NCBI GenBank assembly: GCA_016711105.1 | Contig: JADJTO010000005.1 | Span: forward strand, 239,238-303,237 | Direction of reading: 5' to 3' | Length of the DNA stretch: 64,000 nt | DNA from: Micropruina sp. | GTDB lineage: Bacteria; Actinomycetota; Actinomycetes; Propionibacteriales; Propionibacteriaceae | Shown: piece after piece, positions 29,973 through 38,275 of the stretch | Layout: every line of letters starts with the position of its first letter | Numbering within the stretch: position 1 is the first letter of the stretch | Notes under the pieces: generated by a model | Seen by the model: the letters and a program-made list of their open reading frames with translations, nothing else | Databases searched by the model: none | What the model was told of the DNA's origin: nothing | Translations under genes and position numbers: made by a program

Positions 29973-31344
29973 TCAGTGCTGCATGTCGACGAAGCGGCTG
30001 TAGTGGCCCTGGAACACCGTGGAGACCGTCTTCGTCGGACCATTACGGTGCTTGGCAACGATGAAGTCGGCCTCGCCCAGTCGTTCGGATTGCGGGTTGT
30101 AGGCGTCGTCGCGGTGCAGCAGGATCACCATGTCGGCGTCCTGCTCCAGTGAGCCCGATTCACGCAGGTCTGACAGCATCGGCTTCTTGTCGGTGCGTTG
30201 CTCAGGCCCACGGTTGAGCTGGGAGAGGGCCACCACGGGCACCTCCAACTCCTTGGCCAAGAGCTTGATCTGCCGGGAGAATTCCGAGACCTCCAGCTGA
30301 CGGCTTTCCACTTTCTTGCCCGAGGTCATCAACTGCATGTAATCGATGATCACCAGGCGCAGATCGTGCCGCTGCTTGAGTCGGCGCGCCTTGGCCCGAA
30401 TCTCCATCATGGTCAGGTTCGGGGAATCGTCGATGAACATCGGCGCACTGGAAACCTCGGCGGTCTTCTTGGCGATCCTCGACCAGTCGTCATCACCCAT
30501 TTGGCCTTTCCGAATGTGATGCAACGGCACCTGGGCCTCGGCCGAAATGAGGCGCATCACGATTTCTGACTTGGTCATTTCCAGGGAGAAGAAGGCGCTG
30601 GTCAAGCCATGCTTAATGGACGCCGAACTGGCGAAATCCAGCCCCAAAGTCGACTTCCCCATACCCGGACGGGCGGCGACGATCACCATTTGCCCCGCAT
30701 GCAGCCCGTTGGTCAGATCATCGAGCTCGAGAAAGCCGGTCGGCACGCCCGACATCACCCCATGCGAGTTCAGCGCTTCGATCTCGTCCAGCGTGGACTC
30801 CATCAGCGCGCTCAGTGGCTGGTAGTCATCGGCGGTCTTGCCCCTCAGCCACCTCATAGATGGCCTGCTGTGCTCGGTCGACGATCTCGTTGACCTCACC
30901 GCCGCCGGAGTACCCCATCTGGCTGATTTTGATGCTGGCCTCGACCAGCCGACGCAGGATCGCCTTCTCGTGCACGATCTCGGCGTAGAAGCTCGCGTTG
31001 GAAGCGATGGAGACGGTGGCGAGCAGGTCGTGCAGGTAGATGTGCCCGCCGATCTTGCCCAACTCGCCCCGCTTGGCCAGCTCGTCGGCAACGGTGATCG
31101 CATCGGCCGGTTCGCCACGGCCGTAGAGATCCATGATCGCGTCGAAGACCTGCTCATGGGCCGGCCGGTAGAAGTCACGGCCCTTGACGATCTCGGTGAC
31201 GTCGCCGATCGCGTCCTTGCTGATCAGCATGGCGCCCAGCACCGACTGCTCAGCCTGAACGTCCTGCGGGGGCGTCCGGTCGGGAGCGTCGTACTCCCGA
31301 GGAGCCTCGTCGAACGGCCGAACCGAAGCCAGTGACACCTGCAT
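29973..31344 (-). CDS. dnaB: Replicative DNA helicase DnaB (one frameshift in the assembly)
   Basis: Hexameric helicase that unwinds the replication fork. The N-terminal domain (PPQDVQAEQSVLGAMLISKDA) and the RecA-like domain with Walker A (AARPGMGKSTLGLDF), Walker B (LRLVIIDYMQLM) and SQLNRGPEQR are intact. The two halves are in different frames, joined at 30841-30844. Removing one C (coding-strand G) gives YEVAEGKTADDYQPL and a normal 456-residue protein. Because the enzyme is essential, this must be a sequence error or a second copy must exist. ATG 31344 is chosen; GTG 31392 is possible. Upstream lies a group of DnaA-box-like sites. Confidence 0.93.
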
Positions 31345-31503
31345 CCCCCAATCGTTGCCTTGATCGATAACTTTCACCGTAGAGGTCCCCACCGACAGTC
31401 TTCGTCAGTCGTCTGGGTGGGTATCGTCGCGGCTCGGCAGCCCGTTCTGCCGACCAAGCTCGCCGTACGCTAACCCATCTAGCCAGGCCCGGCTAGTCCC
31501 CAG

Positions 31504-31724
31504 TTATCCACAGCTGTGAGTTCAGCTGTGGAAACTGTGGACTCGCGCCGCACTGCCTGTGTACGACGCGCCGACGAGCCGTGGATAACAAATTGCTGCC
31601 CCCAAAAACATGGCTCTGGCTAGGCCGTTTGCTGACACCACGTGTGAATTGCAGGGCCCGAGACCCCATTTGACAGCGCACGCTCGGGCTGGTGTATACG
31701 CCGCCGGAATGGCAATTGTCCACA
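31504..31724. promoter_or_regulatory. Cluster of DnaA-box-like sites upstream of dnaB
   Basis: TTATCCACA (31504-31512) is a perfect DnaA box. TTGTCCACA (31716-31724) matches the form preferred in GC-rich actinobacteria. GTGGATAA (31581-31588) is a reverse box with one mismatch, and a weaker TGTGGAAAC lies near 31527. All are within 220 bp of the dnaB-csoR divergent intergenic space, about 160-380 bp from dnaB. No dnaA or dnaN is nearby, so this may be a DnaA-responsive promoter rather than oriC. Confidence 0.5.
31508..31531. repeat. Perfect 9-bp inverted repeat overlapping a DnaA box
   Basis: CCACAGCTG (31508-31516) and CAGCTGTGG (31523-31531) around TGAGTT. It overlaps the DnaA box at 31504 and could be a small hairpin or dimer binding site in the dnaB leader or promoter. 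Confidence 0.55.
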
Positions 31725-31754
31725 CCTCGCCCACAGGTACTCCTCGTCCGATGT

Positions 31755-31773
31755 GATACCCTAGGGGGGTATC
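31755..31773. promoter_or_regulatory. CsoR operator of the copper operon
   Basis: GATACCCTAGGGGGGTATC has perfect 7-bp arms around TAGGG and ends 18 bases before the csoR ATG, in the position of an autoregulatory operator. It has the same design as the site at 19147. Confidence 0.82.
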
Positions 31774-31791
31774 GTGACTAGGGAGGATGCC

Positions 31792-32137
31792 ATGACCGAG
31801 AACCACTTGTCACACCAACCTCAGGGGCTCGACCCCGACGGGGGCGTCAGTGCCGGCCATGGCTATATCGACACTAAAAACCATCACCTCAAACGGCTCC
31901 GTCGGATCGAGGGTCAGGCCCGGGGCCTGCAACGCATGGTCGACGAAGAGAAGTACTGCATCGACATCCTCACCCAGGTCTCGGCCATGACCAAGGCGTT
32001 GGAGTCCTTCGCCCTGGCCATCCTGGACGAGCACCTCGCGGCACTGCGTCGTCCGGGCCGCCCAGGCCGGGGGCGATGAGGCCGACGCCAAAGTCACCGA
32101 AGCGAGCCAAGCCATTGCGCGGCTCGTCCGCTCATAA
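31792..32137 (+). CDS. csoR: Copper-sensing repressor CsoR (one frameshift in the assembly)
   Basis: DUF156-type four-helix DNA-binding regulator that leaves its operator on Cu(I) binding; 114 residues after correction. ATG 31792 has AGGGAGGA upstream. HHLKRLRRIEGQARGLQRMV is the family start and EKYCIDILTQ carries the first copper ligand. A spurious extra G at 32040-32041 breaks the frame. Without it the protein reads DEHLAHCVVRAAQ, giving His at Cys+25 and Cys at Cys+29, exactly the Cys-His-Cys Cu(I) set of the family. That pattern favours copper over the persulfide sensor CstR. First gene of csoR-copZ-copA. Confidence 0.9.
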
Positions 32138-32161
32138 CACCCACACCACCAAGGAGAAATC

Positions 32162-32368
32162 ATGACCACCAGCACCTACACCGTCGAAGGCATGACCTGT
32201 GGCCATTGCGTCCACGCCGTGACCGAAGAGGTCAGTGCCATCCCGGGCGTGACCGGCGTCAACGTCACCCTGCAGGGCGGCGCTCTCGAGGTCACCAGCG
32301 AAGGCCCGGTCGACTTCGACCGGATCGTCGAAGCCGTTGCCGAGGCCGGCAACTACAGCGTCGTCTGA
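32162..32368 (+). CDS. copZ: Copper chaperone CopZ
   Basis: 68 residues, one heavy-metal-associated domain. The metal site GMTCGHC (MxCxxC type with His) is in the first loop, and GNYSVV ends the fold. It carries Cu(I) in the cytosol to the export ATPase encoded next. ATG 32162 has AAGGAGAAA upstream. It lies 24 bp after csoR and 115 bp before copA in one operon under the operator at 31755. Confidence 0.92.
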   Translation: MTTSTYTVEGMTCGHCVHAVTEEVSAIPGVTGVNVTLQGGALEVTSEGPVDFDRIVEAVAEAGNYSVV

Positions 32369-32483
32369 CCCTCTGGCCCGCACCGGCGGGCACGCGTGCC
32401 CATCCCACGCCCGCCGCCGGTGCACTCCCGGGCCAGGGATCCTGGTCCCAACAAGCCAACACCCGTCGAGAAAGCCGCACCTC

Positions 32484-34685
32484 ATGACCACCCAGACCAG
32501 GCGTGAATCGATCGAGCTGGACATCCAAGGCATGACCTGCGCCTCCTGCGCCGCCCGGATCGAGAAGAAGCTGAACAAGGTCGAGGGGGTCACCGCGTCG
32601 GTGAACTACGCGACCGAGAAGGCCCGGGTGCTGGCCCCGCCGATGATCCGGATCGAAGACCTGATCGCCGTGGTGCAGAACACCGGCTACGGCGCCAGCG
32701 CTCCCGACCCGGCCAAACCCGAGGTCGACCGGGCAGCCCTGCTGCAACGCAAGGTGATCGTGTCGGCCATCCTGGCGGTTCCGGTGGTCGTCCTGGCCAC
32801 GGTATCGGCCTGGCAGTTCCCTGGCTGGCAGTGGGTCTCCCTGGCCCTCACCACGCCGGTCTACGCCTGGGCCGGGTGGGGTTTCCACAAGTCAGCCCTG
32901 GTCAACGCGCGGCACCGCGCCACCACCATGGACACGCTGATCTCGCTCGGCACCACCGCCGCCTTCGCCTGGTCGCTGTACGCGCTCTTCTTCGGCCACG
33001 CCGGCGACATCGGTTACACCCACGCCTTCGAGTTGATGCTCGAACGCGGCTCCGGCGAGGGCAACGTCTACTTCGAGGCGGTCGTCGGCATCATCACCTT
33101 CCTGCTGCTCGGACGCTGGTTCGAGGCCCGCTCCAAGCAGCGCGCCGGCGAGGCCGTCCGGGCGTTGCTGCACCTGGGTGCCAGCGATGCCACTCTGCTC
33201 CGCAACGGCGTCGAAACCACCGTGCCGATCGATTTCCTCAACGTGGGGGACAGTTTCGTGGTTCGCCCCGGCGAGAAGATCGCCACCGACGGCGAGGTGA
33301 TCCAGGGCTCCTCGGCGGTCGACAACTCCATGATCACGGGCGAATCCCTCCCGGTGGACGTGACCGTCGGCGACCCCGTGATCGGCGCCACCCTGAACGC
33401 GAACGGACGCCTGGTCGTCCGCGCCACCCGGGTCGGGGCCGACACCCAACTGGCCACCATCGCCCGGATGGTCGAGGAGGCCCAAACCGGCAAGGCCGCC
33501 GTGCAGCGCCTGGCCGACCGGATCTCGGACGTGTTCGTGCCGATCGTGATCGGCCTGGCCGGGATCACCCTAGTCACCTGGCTGCTGCTCGGAGCCGGGG
33601 TCGCCTTCGCCGCGGCCGCCGCGGTGGCGGTGCTGATCATCGCCTGCCCGTGCGCGCTCGGCCTGGCCACCCCGACGGCCCTCCTGGTCGGCACCGGACG
33701 CGGCGCCCAACTCGGCATCGTGATCAAGGGCCCCGAAATCCTGGAGCGCACCCAAGCCGTCGACACCATCGTCCTGGACAAGACCGGCACGGTCACCACC
33801 GGCACCATGGCCGTCTCCCAACTGACCGATCTCGGTGCAACCGGCGACACATCGTCCGCCCGGGCGACCTGGCTGCGCCTGGCGGGAGCCGCCGAGGGTG
33901 CCTCTGAGCATCCGATCGCCCGAGCGATTGCCACCTACGCGGCCTCGGACGCTGTCGTCACCGAGTTCGAGAACGTCCCCGGGCAAGGAATCAAGGCCTT
34001 GATCGAGGGCCGTCAGGTGCGTGTCGGCAAGGCGGGCTTTGTCGGGCTCGACCCAGCGCGGGCAATCCTTCCCGCGAAGGTCGATCAGGCCGGCACCACG
34101 GTCTGGGTCGCGGTCGACGACGAGCCGGTCGGGGCGATCACTGTCGCCGACACGGTCAAGGAGAGCTCCCCGCGAGCCATCGCCCAGCTGAAAGCCCTCG
34201 GACTGACCCCGATCCTGCTCACCGGCGACAACAGCGCCGCGGCCGCCTCCGTGGCCGCCCAGGTCGGCATCGAGCGGGTGATCGCGGAAGTGCTGCCCGA
34301 AGACAAGGTGGCCACCGTGAAGGCGCTGCAAGCCGAAGGCCGGACGGTGGCCATGGTCGGCGACGGCGTCAACGACTCGGCCGCGCTGGCCCAAGCCGAC
34401 CTCGGCCTGGCCATGGGCACCGGCACCGATGCGGCGATCCAGGCGTCCGACCTGACCTTGATGCGCGGCGACCTGACCCTGGCCGGGGACGCGATCCGGC
34501 TCTCCCGGGCCACCCTGGGCACGATCAAGGGCAACCTGTTCTGGGCCTTCGCCTACAACGTGGCCGCGATTCCGCTGGCCGCGCTGGGCTACCTCAACCC
34601 GATGATCGCCGGTGCCGCGATGGCCTTCTCCTCGGTCTTCGTGGTGCTCAACAGCCTCCGGCTGCGCGCCTTTCGGGCCGGCTGA
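32484..34685 (+). CDS. copA: Cu(I)-exporting P1B-type ATPase CopA
   Basis: 733 residues from ATG 32484; the longer open frame upstream is leader sequence. One N-terminal metal-binding domain (GMTCASCAARIEKK), eight expected membrane helices, the transport-site CPC in IIACPCALGLATPTALL, actuator TGES (NSMITGESLPVD), phosphorylation site DKTGTVTTG, SEHPIARA of the N domain, and hinge MVGDGVNDSAALAQADLG. It pumps Cu(I) from the cytosol using ATP. CPC plus the neighbouring csoR and copZ support copper rather than zinc or cadmium. Ends seven bases from a converging gene. Confidence 0.95.
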   Translation: MTTQTRRESIELDIQGMTCASCAARIEKKLNKVEGVTASVNYATEKARVLAPPMIRIEDLIAVVQNTGYGASAPDPAKPEVDRAALLQRKVIVSAILAVPVVVLATVSAWQFPGWQWVSLALTTPVYAWAGWGFHKSALVNARHRATTMDTLISLGTTAAFAWSLYALFFGHAGDIGYTHAFELMLERGSGEGNVYFEAVVGIITFLLLGRWFEARSKQRAGEAVRALLHLGASDATLLRNGVETTVPIDFLNVGDSFVVRPGEKIATDGEVIQGSSAVDNSMITGESLPVDVTVGDPVIGATLNANGRLVVRATRVGADTQLATIARMVEEAQTGKAAVQRLADRISDVFVPIVIGLAGITLVTWLLLGAGVAFAAAAAVAVLIIACPCALGLATPTALLVGTGRGAQLGIVIKGPEILERTQAVDTIVLDKTGTVTTGTMAVSQLTDLGATGDTSSARATWLRLAGAAEGASEHPIARAIATYAASDAVVTEFENVPGQGIKALIEGRQVRVGKAGFVGLDPARAILPAKVDQAGTTVWVAVDDEPVGAITVADTVKESSPRAIAQLKALGLTPILLTGDNSAAAASVAAQVGIERVIAEVLPEDKVATVKALQAEGRTVAMVGDGVNDSAALAQADLGLAMGTGTDAAIQASDLTLMRGDLTLAGDAIRLSRATLGTIKGNLFWAFAYNVAAIPLAALGYLNPMIAGAAMAFSSVFVVLNSLRLRAFRAG

Positions 34686-34691
34686 GCAGCC

Positions 34692-36062
34692 TCACTCCCG
34701 GGTGACCTTGCGGTTCGGGAACGGACGCCGGCCCCGGTCAGGCACGATGCCCTCGGTGACCGCCACCTGGCGTCCGGCGGCCAGGTCCTGATAGATCCCG
34801 ACCACTTCTTCGGACTGATGCGCAATCGTCCAATGGCTAGCCAGTTCCTTGCTGCGGGCCACCGCCCGGGCCTTGAACTCCGGGTCCTCCAGGTGGCGCA
34901 ACATCGAAATGATCGCCGAAGCGAGCGAGACCGGATTGGGCCGGCCCACGGTGGCGTTGACCCCCGGGTCGACCACCAACCTCAGCTCATCGTCGACCAT
35001 CACGAACGGCAACCCGGCGTGCGCCGCCTCATGCAGGACCAGCGCCTGGGTGTCGGTCAGGGAGGGGAACACGAACACGTCGGCCGCCCCGTAGTAGGCG
35101 CCGAGCCGCTCCCGGGCGACCCGTCCGACCAGTTTCACCCCGCCACCACGAGAGGCGCGGACGAGCTTGCGGCGCAGCGTGACCGCTGACTCCTTCCAAT
35201 CCCCGACGATCATCAACTCAACGTTCGGCACGTGGTCGCGGACCAGTTCGAAGGCGTCCAAGAGCAGCCCCAGACCCTTCTCCAGCGATATCCGGCCGAC
35301 GAACAGCAGCCGCGGACCGCGAGCCCGGGCCACCGGCTTCACCTCGGGCAGCGCGTCCGTCCCGTTCGGGACCACCCGCACCCGAGCGCTCGGTGCGATC
35401 TCCAGCACCCGCTTGGCCGTCTTGTCGGACGGGGTGGTGACCAGGTCGGCCTCGGAGAGCATGTCGGCCGCCACCTGCAGCAACTCCAGCTGGGCGCCAC
35501 CGCGACGCGGCCGCTTCAGGCGCATCTTCTTCAGCTGCGTCCAGACGTTGCCCTCGAGCTTCATCATGTACATCTTGTACGCGGCGTTCAGGAACGGGGC
35601 GACGTGCCAATAGACCTCGGCGTAGGCCTCCAGGTCGGTGTGCCAGGTGATCAGCAGCGGCTTGCCGGTGCGCTGCGCCACCCACAGCCCGAGCAGCCCG
35701 ACCGAGCCCAGGCCGTGGACGTGGATCACGTCCGGCGGGTTGGCCACCATCTGGGCCAGCCGGTAGTCGAAGTCGCGGCCGTCCGCCAGCCGGATCGGGG
35801 TACTGGGCAGCGGAACCGACGGCAGCCGGATCTCGCGCCGGCGCGGGTGCCCGGCGTGCGGGTTCGGCCCACCCGAGGCTGGGGCGACCAGCAGCACCTT
35901 GTGGCCGGCGGCCAGTATCTGCTGCTCCAGGAACTGCACGGCGTAGAGCAGGCCGCTGTGGTTGGGCCCGTAGTTGTCGGTGAACTGGGCGATCGTCAGC
36001 GGACGGGTCGCCGGCAGGTTCGCCGTCTCCGCTTCCACCGGTGGTTGCAAGTCTTCAGACAC
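34692..36062 (-). CDS. Glycosyltransferase family 4
   Basis: 456 residues with the GT-B fold. The N-terminal acceptor domain starts LTIAQFTDNYGPNHSGLLY and includes VIHVHGLGSVGLLGLWV and TWHTDLEAYAEVYWH. The donor domain has VRVVPNGTD, RLLFVGRISLEKGLGLLLDAF and the glycosyltransferase signature VFVFPSLTDTQALVLHEAAHAGLPFV, whose Glu contacts the nucleotide sugar. It is cytosolic or membrane-associated and probably makes glycolipid or surface glycan; the sugar is unknown. GTG start. It stands alone, converging with copA. Confidence 0.85.
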   Translation of the reverse strand: MSEDLQPPVEAETANLPATRPLTIAQFTDNYGPNHSGLLYAVQFLEQQILAAGHKVLLVAPASGGPNPHAGHPRRREIRLPSVPLPSTPIRLADGRDFDYRLAQMVANPPDVIHVHGLGSVGLLGLWVAQRTGKPLLITWHTDLEAYAEVYWHVAPFLNAAYKMYMMKLEGNVWTQLKKMRLKRPRRGGAQLELLQVAADMLSEADLVTTPSDKTAKRVLEIAPSARVRVVPNGTDALPEVKPVARARGPRLLFVGRISLEKGLGLLLDAFELVRDHVPNVELMIVGDWKESAVTLRRKLVRASRGGGVKLVGRVARERLGAYYGAADVFVFPSLTDTQALVLHEAAHAGLPFVMVDDELRLVVDPGVNATVGRPNPVSLASAIISMLRHLEDPEFKARAVARSKELASHWTIAHQSEEVVGIYQDLAAGRQVAVTEGIVPDRGRRPFPNRKVTRE

Positions 36063-36139
36063 GCTCGCTACTCAATCACCCACGGGGACTCCCGCTCAAC
36101 CATCCCAGCTCTGCGGCCCAATCGACGGCTCCAGCGAAT

Positions 36140-36185
36140 AGCGTGAGGACTTGACTACCGACTACGGTCGTTAACCCCTCACGCT
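36140..36185. repeat. Structured hairpin with conserved CCGACTACGG core, copy 2
   Basis: Outer stem AGCGTGAGG (36140-36148) with CCTCACGCT (36177-36185). The central 24 bases (36151-36174) are identical to copy 3 at 37154-37177. It lies between the glycosyltransferase promoter side and the small gene at 36201, ending 16 bp before that start. Confidence 0.8.
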
Positions 36186-36200
36186 AGTTAGGCTGACCCC

Positions 36201-36620
36201 ATGTTGACCCCCCAACCTTCATCGAGGCAGCTCTTGCTGCAGGAACTCAGGCGGCTGAACATCACCTGCCACGAACTGCCTGACGGCACGACGGTCCTGG
36301 TCAGCGACAACGACCCAGCTGCGCCCGCGCAACCACCGGCCCGGCTCCTGCTTCCAGAGCGGGCCTTCGAACGCTTCGTGCGCCGACGGAGACCTCTGTC
36401 AGAGCTCCCCAAGGGTGATCCGCGCTTGCGCGTTCTTGGTGATGTGGCGCTCGACATCCTCTACACCCTGGAGAGCGACATGTCGCCGCTGATCGCCCTC
36501 GGCATCCGGATGCGCTTCGGCAGGCCGGTGTGGTTCGAAGAGCGTGGGCCGATGGAACCCTTCCGCCAATCGAAGGCGGCTACTGGACCGCCAACCCTGA
36601 CGCCGGCGACTAAGCACTAG
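36201..36620 (+). CDS. Protein of unknown function
   Basis: 139 residues, soluble and charged. TPQPSSRQLLLQELRRLNITCHELPDG is a helix-strand start; LPERAFERFVRRRRPLSELPKGDPRLRVLGDVALDILYTLESD follows and ends with a Pro/Thr tail. No signal peptide or membrane helix and no motif I recognise. The hairpin copy 2 ends 16 bp before the ATG, leaving little room for a separate promoter, so the hairpin could affect its expression. Confidence 0.45.
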   Translation: MLTPQPSSRQLLLQELRRLNITCHELPDGTTVLVSDNDPAAPAQPPARLLLPERAFERFVRRRRPLSELPKGDPRLRVLGDVALDILYTLESDMSPLIALGIRMRFGRPVWFEERGPMEPFRQSKAATGPPTLTPATKH

Positions 36621-36730
36621 CCGGTCAGCGCCCAGCGGTCCGGCCCGGATCGAGCCCTGGGTGCAGGCTCTCGAACGGCGAAGACGACAGGATCAGTCGG
36701 CACTGATCAGGCTGGCGCAGCGGCCGCCGC

Positions 36731-36793
36731 TTAGGCCGCCTGCTCGGCGGCGTCGATCATCGCCGCGAGAAGAAGGATCTCACGCGGCGGCAT
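36731..36793 (-). pseudogene. Truncated HEPN (HepT-like) toxin start, 20 codons
   Basis: ATG 36793 overlaps the end of the nucleotidyltransferase gene and reads MPPREILLLAAMIDAAEQAA then TAA. REILLLAxMIDAAEQ is how DUF86/HEPN RNase toxins begin. The rest of the domain, including the catalytic RxxxxxH, is not found in any frame downstream. So the toxin of this MNT/HEPN pair appears deleted. Confidence 0.5.
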
Positions 36794-37098
36794 AGAACGG
36801 CTGCGCTTCCGCTACTACAGCGTCGCGGAGTCGTGCATGGACCGCTCGGCGGGCAACCAGATCCACAGGGCGGCCCGGGATGTCAGACAACAACGCTAGG
36901 TCCTCGATGTCCCAACCGAGCCGCTCCCGGAGCGAGCGTGTACAACAGGTCGATGTCACTCTCGTCGGACGCAGTCCCGCGCGCGACCGACCCGAAAATC
37001 TCCAGCCGCACGACCCCGTAGCGTTCGCACACGTCGCGCACGCGCTCCCGACCCGCAGACACCGTTGCCAGGACTGGAATTTTAGTGCCGTCCGTCAC
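36780..37098 (-). CDS. MNT-type nucleotidyltransferase (MntA-like antitoxin), one frameshift
   Basis: About 106 residues once corrected. The nucleotidyltransferase motif GSVARGTASDESDIDLLYTL has the GSxARG and DxD residues of the minimal-NTase family. Near 36930 the frame shifts; the continuation RLGWDIEDLALLSDIPGRPVDLVARRAVHARLRD is normal for the family and ends at 36780. In known MntA/HepT pairs the NTase AMPylates and silences the HEPN RNase. Here the HEPN gene that should follow is cut to 20 codons, so this antitoxin may be an orphan. GTG start at 37098. Confidence 0.65.
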
Positions 37099-37141
37099 AC
37101 TCCCGGGGGGTGCAGCGGCGCACTTAGGCGGCCCGCACGAA

Positions 37142-37189
37142 TAACGGGAAGGGTTGACTACCGACTACGGTCGTTAAGTCTTCCCGTTA
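37142..37189. repeat. Structured hairpin with conserved CCGACTACGG core, copy 3
   Basis: Outer stem TAACGGGAAG (37142-37151) with CTTCCCGTTA (37180-37189). Its stem sequence differs from copy 2 on both sides yet stays paired, while the 24-base centre is identical. Located between the NTase start and the end of the DHOD-like gene. Confidence 0.8.
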
Positions 37190-37245
37190 ACTTCGGCTGG
37201 ACCGAGGTTGGCGTGCACACCTCCTCTTGGATGCCCTATAGCTCG

Positions 37246-38262
37246 TCAGGCCCGCATCGAGCCGTACGTCTGCTTGGCGTTCTCCAGCGCCGCCACGTAC
37301 CCGGCGCGCAGATAGGCGGACGTGTCGGTATCGTCCGGCACTGCGAGCAGGCCCCGGAACTCATCGATCCGCTGGTAGCCCTTGCGGTCCATCCAATCGG
37401 TCAGTCCGGCCAGCAGTTGCCGGGAGTACCCGGCGCCGTGCCGCACCAGCGCCGAGGTGCTCATCACCACGCTGGCCCCGGCCAGCAGGTAGCGCACCAG
37501 GTCGGACGCCTCCTCAACCCCGGACGTGGCCGCGAAGGACACCGGAAGCTTGTGTGACAACGCGGCGATCCAGGTCCGCGGCAGCCGTCCTTCGAATCGG
37601 CTGGACAACGCCACCGACGGTTTCACATGCAAGGTTTCGATGTCGATCTCGGGCTGCAGGAACCGGTTGAACAGCACCAAGCCGTCCGCTCCGGCGGCGA
37701 CGAGTTGTTGGCACAGGTGCCCGACTGAGGAGAACGCGGGGGAGAGCTTGACCGCGACCGGAACCGTCACAGCCTGCTTCACCGCGCTGACGATGTCGAC
37801 GTGCCGCTGTTCGACCGCGGCACCGTCCATGCTCAGGTCGCCGGGCACGAAGTAGATGTTGAGCTCGATCGCGGCGGCCCCGGCGTCCTGCAACTGGTGG
37901 GCGAAACTCACCCAACTGCCCACCGAGGATCCGTTCAGCGAGGCGATCACCGGCACGTCCACGGCGGCGGCCGAGCGTTCCACCAGGCTCAGGTACCCAC
38001 TGGCCACCCGATCCGGGCCGGGGCCGACGCTAGGGAAGTAGCTCAGCGCCTCGGCGAACGACTCGGCGTGCAACTCCTCCAGCAGGGCGTCCCGTTCGGC
38101 CTCGCGGCGTACCTGTTCCTCGAACAGCGAATACATCACGATCGCGCCGACTCCGCCCGCGGCCAGGGCTTTCACCCCGGCGACGGTTTGCGAGAGCGGC
38201 CCTGCCGAGGCGACCAGGGGGTTGCGCAGCGGCAGCCCCAGGTAGCTGGTGCTCAGATCCAT
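37246..38262 (-). CDS. Dihydroorotate dehydrogenase-like flavoprotein
   Basis: 338-residue FMN-type TIM barrel. MDLSTSYLGLPLRNPLVASAGPLSQTV, VIASLNGSSVGSWVSFAHQLQDAGAAAIELNIYF, VPVAVKLSPAF and the phosphate-binding end SGVEEASDLVRYLLAGASVVM are visible. The family is related to PyrD but usually found beside nifJ rather than pyrimidine genes, as here (13-bp gap after nifJ). A true PyrD role is unlikely from context; it may accept electrons from the ferredoxin system, which is inference. Last gene of the operon. Confidence 0.8.
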   Translation of the reverse strand: MDLSTSYLGLPLRNPLVASAGPLSQTVAGVKALAAGGVGAIVMYSLFEEQVRREAERDALLEELHAESFAEALSYFPSVGPGPDRVASGYLSLVERSAAAVDVPVIASLNGSSVGSWVSFAHQLQDAGAAAIELNIYFVPGDLSMDGAAVEQRHVDIVSAVKQAVTVPVAVKLSPAFSSVGHLCQQLVAAGADGLVLFNRFLQPEIDIETLHVKPSVALSSRFEGRLPRTWIAALSHKLPVSFAATSGVEEASDLVRYLLAGASVVMSTSALVRHGAGYSRQLLAGLTDWMDRKGYQRIDEFRGLLAVPDDTDTSAYLRAGYVAALENAKQTYGSMRA

Positions 38263-38275
38263 CGGTGTCCTTCCT

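Noticed and set aside
31393..31791. Chromosomal origin oriC
   Set aside because: Only two perfect and one or two imperfect DnaA boxes, no AT-rich unwinding region, and no dnaA/dnaN nearby; kept only as a DnaA-site cluster.
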